Assembly (NCBI GenBank): GCA_024643915.1
Contig: JAHEMB010000335.1
Span: 1 to 5,230, forward strand
Origin: Rhodothermaceae bacterium
Lineage (GTDB): Bacteria > Bacteroidota > Rhodothermia > Rhodothermales > JAHEMB01
DNA length: 5,230 bases
Direction: 5' to 3'
Part shown: in pieces, positions 1 to 5,230 of the stretch
Numbering within the stretch: the first letter of the stretch is position 1
How the letters are laid out: each line of letters begins with the position of its first letter
Notes under the pieces: generated by a model
The model's database searches: none
Seen by the model: the letters and a program-made list of their open reading frames with translations, nothing else
What the model was told of the DNA's origin: nothing
Program-made: the position numbers and the translations under genes

Positions 1-3000
1 ATTCAGGCTTCTGGCTGCGGTTGCGCACCTGCTGGTCGAGTGCATCGACGGCCTGCCGCGTCAGGTCGGCAGGGATAGAGAAGCCGGCGTCGCGTGCCTC
101 GGCCAGGGCGAGGACGACGTAGGCGCTCACGTACGGGTTGCTGTTCGGGCTGCCCGCCCAGAGCGAAAACCCGTCGCCGAGCCAGAAGTCATTCAGCATC
201 CCCAGCCATTCCTCGACGACCTCCTTGCGATCCCCCCGCAGCACCTCCAGGTCGAAGGCGTCGAGCAAATCGTCGGCGGCGAGGAGGGGGCGGATGGCGG
301 AGGTGCGCTGCTCCAGGCAGCCGTAGGGATAGGTGAAAAGAAACTCCGCCGCGCCATCGAGGCCGACCAGGGCGGTGCTCGCCAGGCGGGCCTCGAAGCC
401 GCCCAGGCCGGGCACGTAGCCGTCCGGCAGGCGAAGCGCCTCAGCGGCACTCTCCGTAGCCGAGGCGAAGGTCGCCGTCGTCGTTTTGGTCGTCGGCAGG
501 GCCACGGGCAGGGTGATCTCGAAGGCATCATCGTCCCCTCCCAGGCGGGCGCCGAAGGTGAGCTTCACGTCGCCCGTCTTCGGCGTCTTCCAGCGGAAGC
601 GGACCTCTTTCGTCTCGCCGTCGCCGAGCGTCACCGTCTTGCTGGCCGGGCCGACGAGGTCGAGCCGGTCGCCCTTGGCGGTGATGGTGGCGGTGCCTGC
701 TGCGCCCGTCGTGTTCGTCACGAGGACGCCCGCCTCGAAGTCGTCCTGTAGCCGCGCGAAGCGGGGCAGGGCGGGTTGCAAGACGAGCGGCTGCGTCACG
801 ACGATGTCCGTCTGCCCGTTGCCGAACTGGTGGCTGGCCGTCAGGCCCGTCGCCATCAGGCGGAAGGTGGTGAGGCTCTCGGGCAGGCGGAACTTGACCT
901 GCACGCGCCCCCGGCGGTCGGTGCGGAGGGCGGGCGCCCAGTGGGCGAGGGGTCGGAAATCCTTGCGCAGGCGGTCGTCGCTGCGGTCGGAGCCGCCACC
1001 GCCCACGTCCTCCTCTTTCTGCCCGAAATCGCGCTGGCGGACGAGGTTGGCGCGTGTCTCGCTCGTGGTGACGCCGAGGGGACGCGGGCCGTAGAACGTG
1101 TCGAAGGGATCGGGGAGGGCATAGCCGATCAGGTTCAGCACACCCGCGTCGGCGGCGCTGAAGGCGATCTCGCCCGCCACGCCGTCGCCTTCCTCGTCAA
1201 GCAGGCGCAGGTTTACCGTCACCTCTTCGCCGGGCTGATACTGTTCCTTGTTCGGCTCCACCGCCACGCGCAGGTGGCGCACGCCGGGATCGACGCGTAG
1301 GTTGGCGTAGCCGATCTTAAAGCTTGGCGCGCCCGCGTCGCCGTTGGCGGTGGGGGCGGCGCTGCGCCCGTTCAGCAGCATCACACTCACGAAAACGTTC
1401 GGCAGATGCTCCTCGCCCAGGCGGAGCTCTACCTGGGGTGCGCTGCCCGCTAGCGTCTCGACGCGACTCGAAATGATGCCGTCGCGCTCGACCGTGATGA
1501 GCGCCTGCGCCTCCTCGTAGGGACTTTGCACCATGATCCGCGCCGTCTCGCCGGGCCGGTAGCTCGTCTTCTCGGGGATGATCTCGATGCGGTCGTCGTC
1601 GGCGCGCTCCCAGGCCACGTAGCCCGATCCCGTCGCGTAGAAATAGGCCTCAGACCGGATCGTGTTGCCGCGCAGGTCGCGCCCGGTGGCGCGGACGACG
1701 TAGCTGCCGCCGAGCGTAATCGGGATCTGGAGGCGCGACGCCCGCCCTTCCGCCGAAGTCACGCGTTGCGTTGCTACCGGCTCTTCGATGCGCTCGCTGC
1801 GCCAGCGGAGCCGCCCGTCGACGCCCACCTCGCGGACGCTGTTCCACTGCTGCCGCACCACCTCGATCTCGATGTCTTTCTTCCCGACGGGGTGTCCCGC
1901 CGGATCGACTGTCACCACGTCCACGGCCATCCGCTTGTCCCGGCTCAGGTCGAGGAAGGTAGTGCGCGGCTTGAGGCCGATGTAGAAGAGGCCGGGGTGG
2001 AGCGTGATGAAGGTCTGGTCGCTGCCCTCCTGCCGGCTGGGGTCAATGACGGTGGCTTCCCAGGCGAGCGTGGTGGGGGTGCCCTGCTCGTTGCCGGGGA
2101 GGGGTCGCCGCAGCCGCACCGTGCCGTCGTCACTCAGGACGGTGTCGTTGCGGGCGATCTCACGGTAAACGCTGGGGCCGTCGTCGTAATACTGGCTGAA
2201 GGCGCCGAAGCGGTAGCCGTCGTAGCCGGGCGGGGCGTAGCTGCCCTCGCGGCGGACGAGGCTGTAGCGGACGGGCGCGTTCTGCATGGCCGCGCCGAAG
2301 AGGTAGCGCCCGCTCACGAGGCCCTCGAAGAAGTCGCCCGCCACGTAGCTGCCGGCGGAGGCCCGTGCCTCCACGTCGAAGGTGGCGCGGCGGAAGGCGT
2401 CCACGCGGAAGTCGCCGCGCGCCACGTCGCCGGGTTCGTAGAACGAGCGGCCCACGGCGGTGGTGTCGCTCGCCAGGACGACGCGGACGGCGTAGACGCC
2501 CTGGTCGGCCGAGGCCGCCGCGGTGTAGTCGAAGTCGAACGTGCCGAGGTCGGAGGGCAGGAAGCGGCGGTCGAAGACGAGGCGGTCGCGGGGACTGCGG
2601 ATGAGAACGCGAACGCTGTCGGTGATGCTCCGCCAGTCCCCGTCGGTGCGCTGGCGCAAGATGCCTTTCACGTTGACCGTCTCGCCGGCTTTGTAGAGGC
2701 CGCGGTCGGTGAAGACGCTGCCGGCGAGCACGACCGGCTCGGGCCGCCAGGAAAAATCGAGTTCAAAGCGGTACGGCTCCAGGCCGTCCTCGAAGACGCT
2801 GCTGGTGAAGGCGAGGTCGCCGTCCTTCTCCACGAAGGCGTACTGCACGGGCCGGTCCCACGGATCGTTGGGCGTGACGCCCTGCGCGTACCAGCCGGGC
2901 GTGAGGGCGCGGCCCTGCGCGTCGGTGGCGCCCGTCCAGCGCACCTTGTTGTCGGCGTCGCGGAGCGTCACGGTCGCGCCGGGCACGGGTTGGGCGGTGG

Positions 3001-4531
3001 CCAGGTCGGTGACGAAGATAAGGTTCTGGTGGGGGCTGAACTTGGCCGTCAGGCCGAGGTTCGTCACCTGCGCCAGGGCAACGGCTTCGCGCTCGTTTTC
3101 CTCGCCTGCCCGCTTCGGCTCGACGAGGTGGAGGCCGACGACGCCAGTGCCGTTGGTCAGGAGGGTGTCGAGGCTAAGCGGGATGGTGCTCGGCACGTTG
3201 CGGGGAATGCCCAGCCGCTTCACTTTCATCGCGGCGACGGGCTTGGGCTCTTCGGCGTTCTCGGCAAGGGGGCCGTACCAGTGCTCCCGGTCATAGGCGC
3301 GGAGGAGCGGGACGATCTGGTCCTGCCGAAGCCGCTGCACGCCCAGCCGCACGCTCTCCACATTGGTGGCCCGGAGGGGAATGGCGGTGCGCTGCTTGGC
3401 CTCAACGACCAGGAGCCCTTCCGGCATCCGCACCGTGGGCGCGTAAGGCTTCGTGGTGAAGGATCGTTGCGCCTGGGCAAGCGTCTGCCCGAACGTGTCT
3501 TTGAGAGTACGGACGGTAGCGGTGTAGCGGGTTTCGGGCTGGAGGGGGAGGGAAAGGGCGTGCTCGGTGTTCACCGACGCATCCCGCGCCTCAATGCCCG
3601 CCGGCCATTCGACGGCAGGCGAGAAGGTGACGGCCTGCCGGAGATCCTGGAACTTCACCGGCGTAGAGAAGCGGAAGACGACGCCGCGCTCCGGGTCGAA
3701 CCGCGTCTCGCCCCGTTCTTCCTCCCACCAGGGGCGCTGCTGCGTCACCTCTTCAAGGCGGAGCGGGCCGTAGGTGCGGAAAGTGAAGCGCGTCGTGTCT
3801 TCAAGGCCGAGGCGGCCCTGGGCGCTGGGGAGGCCGGCCAGCAGCATCACCTCGTACGCCTGCCCAGAGGCAAGCCGGCTGCGCGGTGTCAGGACGAGGG
3901 CGCTGTCCCCCTGCGCGCGGGCGAGGGCGAATGGTGCGCGCGCCCCCTTCTCCTGTCGCAACACGATGTGATCCGCCGAGGCCTGCACCTGCTGGTTGAA
4001 GAAAAGCCGGATGGGCTGCCCCGGGTCAGCAAACGGCTCGCCCGCAGGGGGGTCGGAGCGGAGGAGTTGGGGGCGCGGCGTCTCGAACGTCCACGAGAAG
4101 GTCTCGTCGAGCGCTTCGCCGTCGAGCGATTGGAGTCCGGGGGCGAGGCGCGCGCGGAAGGCGGTGGCGATGGGGAACGGCTCGTCGGGGCGGAAGACGA
4201 GCGTCTGGGTGCCTTCCCAGAAGAGGCGGCCCGGCAGAGCGGGTTGGAGGGTGAGCGCGCCTTCGGGCACGTCCGGCGCCTCGCCGAGGGTCACCATCGG
4301 GCGACTGAAGGTGACGGCCACGACCTGCTCCGGCCCCATGGCCTGCATCGTGCCGTAGGGCGTGGCGCTTAGCGGGCGCAACGGCCCTTCGAGCGTGGGC
4401 ACGTAGGCCGCCGCCGCGCCCTCCAGCGCGACGGTCTCTACGTCGAACGCGCCTTCTTCGGTGGTGCGGCACCCTGCGAGGCTACCGAGCAGGAGGAGGG
4501 TGGTGAGGAGGAAAAAGGACGGGCGGCGCAT
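1..4531 (-). CDS. Bacterial alpha-2-macroglobulin lipoprotein with thioester (3' end beyond window)
   Basis: Large periplasmic protease-trapping lipoprotein, like E. coli YfhM/ECAM: a protease cuts the bait region, the protein changes shape, and the thioester captures the protease. The ATG at 4531-4529 opens a signal peptide (RR, then a Leu-rich core) ending in lipobox LAGC with Cys21; Arg at +2 gives no inner-membrane retention signal. Next come Ig/macroglobulin-like domains (about 55-150, 155-255, 270-360, 363-470, 489-560). The MG2 signature TDRGLYKAGETV lies at 608-619. A bait-region-type domain starts near 971 (YVAWERADDDRIEIIPEK), a Gly/Asp-rich linker spans about 1170-1191, and the A2M domain starts at Phe1192 (FRPLAHWAPAL). 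Thioester YPYGCLEQ has Cys1405 and Gln1408, followed by the start of the thioester domain. Start, MG2, A2M and thioester motifs share one frame, so no frameshift is visible. Cys1405 lies further from the N-terminus than in E. coli ECAM (Cys1187, from memory), so this is a longer type. The remaining thioester domain and C-terminus are off-window. No clear Shine-Dalgarno is seen. Confidence 0.96.
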   Translation of the reverse strand, partial: MRRPSFFLLTTLLLLGSLAGCRTTEEGAFDVETVALEGAAAAYVPTLEGPLRPLSATPYGTMQAMGPEQVVAVTFSRPMVTLGEAPDVPEGALTLQPALPGRLFWEGTQTLVFRPDEPFPIATAFRARLAPGLQSLDGEALDETFSWTFETPRPQLLRSDPPAGEPFADPGQPIRLFFNQQVQASADHIVLRQEKGARAPFALARAQGDSALVLTPRSRLASGQAYEVMLLAGLPSAQGRLGLEDTTRFTFRTYGPLRLEEVTQQRPWWEEERGETRFDPERGVVFRFSTPVKFQDLRQAVTFSPAVEWPAGIEARDASVNTEHALSLPLQPETRYTATVRTLKDTFGQTLAQAQRSFTTKPYAPTVRMPEGLLVVEAKQRTAIPLRATNVESVRLGVQRLRQDQIVPLLRAYDREHWYGPLAENAEEPKPVAAMKVKRLGIPRNVPSTIPLSLDTLLTNGTGVVGLHLVEPKRAGEENEREAVALAQVTNLGLTAKFSPHQNLIFVTDLATAQPVPGATVTLRDADNKVRWTGATDAQGRALTPGWYAQGVTPNDPWDRPVQYAFVEKDGDLAFTSSVFEDGLEPYRFELDFSWRPEPVVLAGSVFTDRGLYKAGETVNVKGILRQRTDGDWRSITDSVRVLIRSPRDRLVFDRRFLPSDLGTFDFDYTAAASADQGVYAVRVVLASDTTAVGRSFYEPGDVARGDFRVDAFRRATFDVEARASAGSYVAGDFFEGLVSGRYLFGAAMQNAPVRYSLVRREGSYAPPGYDGYRFGAFSQYYDDGPSVYREIARNDTVLSDDGTVRLRRPLPGNEQGTPTTLAWEATVIDPSRQEGSDQTFITLHPGLFYIGLKPRTTFLDLSRDKRMAVDVVTVDPAGHPVGKKDIEIEVVRQQWNSVREVGVDGRLRWRSERIEEPVATQRVTSAEGRASRLQIPITLGGSYVVRATGRDLRGNTIRSEAYFYATGSGYVAWERADDDRIEIIPEKTSYRPGETARIMVQSPYEEAQALITVERDGIISSRVETLAGSAPQVELRLGEEHLPNVFVSVMLLNGRSAAPTANGDAGAPSFKIGYANLRVDPGVRHLRVAVEPNKEQYQPGEEVTVNLRLLDEEGDGVAGEIAFSAADAGVLNLIGYALPDPFDTFYGPRPLGVTTSETRANLVRQRDFGQKEEDVGGGGSDRSDDRLRKDFRPLAHWAPALRTDRRGRVQVKFRLPESLTTFRLMATGLTASHQFGNGQTDIVVTQPLVLQPALPRFARLQDDFEAGVLVTNTTGAAGTATITAKGDRLDLVGPASKTVTLGDGETKEVRFRWKTPKTGDVKLTFGARLGGDDDAFEITLPVALPTTKTTTATFASATESAAEALRLPDGYVPGLGGFEARLASTALVGLDGAAEFLFTYPYGCLEQRTSAIRPLLAADDLLDAFDLEVLRGDRKEVVEEWLGMLNDFWLGDGFSLWAGSPNSNPYVSAYVVLALAEARDAGFSIPADLTRQAVDALDQQVRNRSQKPE
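308..331 (-). other. Thioester motif YPYGCLEQ of the A2M
   Basis: Codons for Y-P-Y-G-C-L-E-Q, with Cys1405 at 319-317 and Gln1408 at 310-308. In thioester-type macroglobulins the Cys thiol and Gln side chain form the internal thioester that bonds to the attacking protease. All key residues are present, so this belongs to the thioester-bearing ECAM type and not the YfaS type, which lacks it. Confidence 0.95.
4469..4531 (-). other. Lipoprotein signal peptide with lipobox LAGC
   Basis: The first 21 codons of the A2M gene read as a type II signal peptide: positive N-region (MRRP), hydrophobic core (FFLLTTLLLLGS) and lipobox L-A-G-C with the lipidated cysteine at residue 21. The cut by signal peptidase II would fall before Cys21. 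This fixes the start at the ATG ending at 4529, since any later start would lose the N-region. The mature N-terminus CRTTEEG lacks Asp at +2, which under the E. coli rule would favour the outer membrane; sorting rules differ in Bacteroidota-like groups. Confidence 0.9.
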
Positions 4532-4589
4532 GGCGATCGGTGCTGGAAGCGGGGAGGAGCCTGAAAATACAGACTGCACCGCTTCCGTG

Positions 4590-4598
4590 CGAACAAGA
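4590..4598 (+). repeat. Repeat CGAACAAGA, copy 1 (inverted partner at 4843-4851)
   Basis: The 9-mer CGAACAAGA here is an exact reverse complement of TCTTGTTCG at 4843-4851. The pair brackets the transposase relic. The 8-base core GAACAAGA occurs a third time at 4653-4660 in the same orientation as this copy. It may be a mobile-element end, an operator or chance. Confidence 0.45.
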
Positions 4599-4652
4599 TG
4601 CCGCGCCGCGAAAGATTTAATTGCCTATCCCAACACCCAGGAGGCAGGCTGT

Positions 4653-4672
4653 GAACAAGAAAGCGGTTCCCC
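4653..4672 (+). repeat. Left arm of imperfect inverted repeat around the relic
   Basis: The left arm reads GAACAAGA, then AAGC, then GGTTCCCC. The reverse complement of 4834-4850 reads GAACAAGA, then CCG, then GGTTCT. The arms match over the 8-mer and over GGTTC with a one-base length difference between them. They face each other across the transposase remnant, as degenerate terminal inverted repeats would. No convincing target-site duplication flanks them. Confidence 0.35.
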
Positions 4673-4677
4673 GCTTT
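4660..4677. repeat. Hairpin AAAGCGG-TTCC-CCGCTTT
   Basis: A perfect 7-bp inverted repeat with a 4-base loop lies in the intergenic region, followed on the plus strand by TCCCTC. It looks a little like a short intrinsic terminator, but it lacks a proper T tract on either strand and no gene ends next to it. It overlaps the left end of the transposase relic, so it may be debris of the mobile element. Confidence 0.55.
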
Positions 4678-4811
4678 TCCCTCAGGAGCGCCCAGCCGGG
4701 CTCTTGTGGGCCATCCTAGAGGTCATGCACCGACGGTACGACCAGTTGTGCGGCATCGACTGGAGGTAGCAGGCTGCCGACAGCAAAATAGTCCCCGTGT
4801 TGCTCGAGGTG
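4677..4811 (+). pseudogene. Decayed IS5-type transposase fragment
   Basis: The frame starting at 4677 reads FPQERPAGLLWAILEVMHRR, then YDQLCGIDWR, a TAG stop at 4767-4769, and then QAADSKIVP. This resembles the middle of IS5-family transposases as I recall them, where a pattern like F-Q-x-W-x-x-AG(L/V) is followed by a helix ending in RYDxLxGIDWxWQAADGxxV, leading into the first catalytic Asp and the segment APLGG-x-x-TGPNPTD. Here the stop sits where Trp (TGG) is expected, so it could be one G-to-A change. Asp at 4779-4781 would be the first DDE acidic residue. After KIVP the frame decays (VLLEVHPVY, then stop TGA at 4821-4823), and the N-terminal domain, the TGPNPTD segment and the other acidic residues are missing. 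It cannot encode an active enzyme. Identification rests on recalled family patterns only. Confidence 0.6.
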
Positions 4812-4821
4812 CATCCGGTGT

Positions 4822-4831
4822 ATTGATCAAT
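4822..4831. promoter_or_regulatory. Palindrome ATTGATCAAT, possible operator
   Basis: A perfect 10-bp palindrome ends 20 bases before the TACCTTTG box and so covers the area just upstream of, or at, the distal promoter element of the right-hand gene. Its size and position would fit a small dimeric regulator, but a 10-bp palindrome alone is weak evidence and no regulator gene is visible. Confidence 0.25.
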
Positions 4832-4833
4832 CG

Positions 4834-4851
4834 AGAACCCGGTCTTGTTCG
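4834..4851 (-). repeat. Right arm of inverted repeat (TCTTGTTCG end)
   Basis: This is the inverted partner of both left-side GAACAAGA copies: 9 bases match the copy at 4590-4598, and 8 bases plus an internal GGTTC match the copy at 4653. It directly abuts the TACCTTTG promoter-like box at 4852-4859, so an element end at this spot would sit just upstream of, or within, the promoter of the right-hand gene. Confidence 0.35.
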
Positions 4852-4859
4852 TACCTTTG
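4852..4859 (+). promoter_or_regulatory. TACCTTTG box, Bacteroidota-type -7 element
   Basis: TACCTTTG matches the TAnnTTTG consensus of the primary sigma factor in Bacteroidota exactly and lies 54 bases before the ATG of the epimerase-like gene, a plausible leader length. The -33 TTG element is not well placed: the nearest candidates are at 4823-4825 (26 bases upstream, too far) and 4845-4847 (too close). The assignment assumes a Bacteroidota-like host, which is itself inferred. Confidence 0.4.
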
Positions 4860-4913
4860 TCCTGTGGGCGGGTTATCCCCCAGGGCCTTTATCATCCAGA
4901 CACAAAGCGACGC

Positions 4914-5230
4914 ATGAATGTGCTATTCATCGGCGGGACCGGGACGATCAGCTCGGCCTGCGCGCCCTGTGCCATTGAGGAGGGGTTCGAGGTGTACCTG
5001 CTGAATCGCGGGCAGTCGGACCGGGCGGTGCCCGAGGGCGCCCATGTGATTCACGGCGACATCCGAGATCCGGCAGGGGTGAAGGCCGCCCTTAGGGATC
5101 GGACGTTCGACGTGGTGGTGGATTGGGTGGCTTTCACGCCGGAGCACGTCGAGACGGACCTCGCGCTCTTCGCGGGGCGCGTGGAACAGTACATTCTTAT
5201 CAGCTCGGCGTCGGCCTACCAGACGCCGCC
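4914..5230 (+). CDS. NAD(P)-dependent epimerase/dehydratase family protein, atypical SDR (3' end beyond window)
   Basis: The 105 visible codons form the N-terminal half of a Rossmann fold. The protein starts MNVLFIGGTGTIS, with the dinucleotide-binding Gly motif GGTGTIS at residues 7-13 directly after strand beta-1. Strand beta-2 ends in LLNRG (29-33), where Arg32 is compatible with NADP. HGDIRDP (47-53) carries the acidic residue that normally contacts the adenine. FDVVVDWVAF (65-74) and YILISSASAY (93-102) are the next two strands; the SSASAY segment supplies the active-site Ser region. This pattern is typical of extended/atypical SDR enzymes acting on nucleotide sugars or similar substrates, but the substrate cannot be inferred and the Tyr-Lys region lies off-window. 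The ATG at 4914 is chosen because it begins immediately before beta-1; no Shine-Dalgarno precedes it. Unusual: Cys16, Pro18 and Cys19 fall in the first helix. It is divergent from the A2M gene, with no evident link. Confidence 0.92.
   Translation, partial: MNVLFIGGTGTISSACAPCAIEEGFEVYLLNRGQSDRAVPEGAHVIHGDIRDPAGVKAALRDRTFDVVVDWVAFTPEHVETDLALFAGRVEQYILISSASAYQTP

Larger units (their letters stand above)
4532..4913. other. Divergent intergenic region with mobile-element relic
   Basis: This is 382 bp between two divergently transcribed genes, less GC-rich in places than the flanking coding DNA. It contains no intact gene. It holds a transposase remnant (about 4677-4811), a hairpin (4660-4677), three copies of the 8-mer GAACAAGA (two direct, one inverted), the palindrome ATTGATCAAT and a TACCTTTG promoter-like box before the right-hand gene. 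Both promoters should lie here; the one for the A2M gene could not be identified with confidence. No tRNA or riboswitch-like structure was recognised. Confidence 0.8.

Noticed and set aside
486..1300. Plus-strand open frames at 486-1094 and 776-1300
   Set aside because: They are shadows of the A2M C-terminal half; the Arg/Ser-rich or Ala/Val-rich translations have no family features.
1526..4372. A 948-codon open frame on the plus strand inside the A2M gene
   Set aside because: It is in exact codon register with the minus-strand gene, so its stops would correspond to sense codons TTA, CTA and TCA, which a GC-rich gene avoids. Its translation is low-complexity, rich in Ala, Gly, Val, Glu and Arg, with no recognisable domain, while the minus strand carries clear A2M motifs throughout.
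4026..4472. Minus-strand 148-codon frame within the start of the A2M gene
   Set aside because: It is an Arg/His/Pro-rich out-of-frame reading of DNA that encodes the N-terminal Ig-like domains of the A2M.
4562..4569. TATTTTCA on the minus strand, 31 bases before the A2M ATG, as its -7 promoter element
   Set aside because: It matches only part of TAnnTTTG, and the nearest TTG is 24 bases upstream, outside the usual spacing. It is too weak to call.
4660..4680. The hairpin as a rho-independent terminator
   Set aside because: No gene ends nearby on either strand, since both flanking genes point away from it, and the T tract is only four bases and overlaps the stem.
4706..4978. Plus-strand 90-codon frame across the intergenic region into the SDR gene
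   Set aside because: It reads the SDR start in the wrong frame and shows no domain; the frame starting at 4914 gives a canonical Rossmann N-terminus.
4923..5147. Minus-strand 74-codon frame opposite the SDR gene
   Set aside because: It is antisense to a clearly coding frame and has no recognisable features.

Overview
This window looks like ordinary chromosomal DNA from a GC-rich, Gram-negative-type bacterium. A lipobox signal peptide on a large periplasmic-type protein indicates an outer membrane. A TACCTTTG box upstream of the right-hand gene resembles the TAnnTTTG -7 element of Bacteroidota and relatives, and neither gene start has a clear Shine-Dalgarno sequence. High GC plus these traits suggests a Rhodothermota/Rhodothermales-type organism, but this is inference from weak signals.

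Layout: positions 1-4531 are filled by one minus-strand gene that runs off the left edge. It encodes a bacterial alpha-2-macroglobulin (A2M) lipoprotein; 1510 codons are visible, including the intact thioester motif YPYGCLEQ, with no frameshift or stop. Positions 4532-4913 are intergenic (382 bp). This stretch holds a short decayed relic of an IS5-type transposase, a hairpin, three copies of an 8-mer (two direct, one inverted), a 10-bp palindrome and a candidate promoter. From 4914 a plus-strand gene starts divergently and runs off the right edge. Its 105 visible codons form the N-terminal half of a Rossmann fold of an NAD(P)-dependent epimerase/dehydratase (atypical SDR).

The two genes are divergently transcribed and show no obvious functional link. 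The A2M would act in the periplasm as a protease trap anchored to the outer membrane; the SDR would be a cytoplasmic oxidoreductase of unknown substrate. A penicillin-binding protein 1C gene, the usual partner of thioester-type bacterial A2Ms, is not in the window; it could lie beyond the left edge.

I found no convincing new system. The best leads are the organisation of the intergenic relic and its repeats, and the poorly conserved Gly-rich putative bait segment of the A2M.
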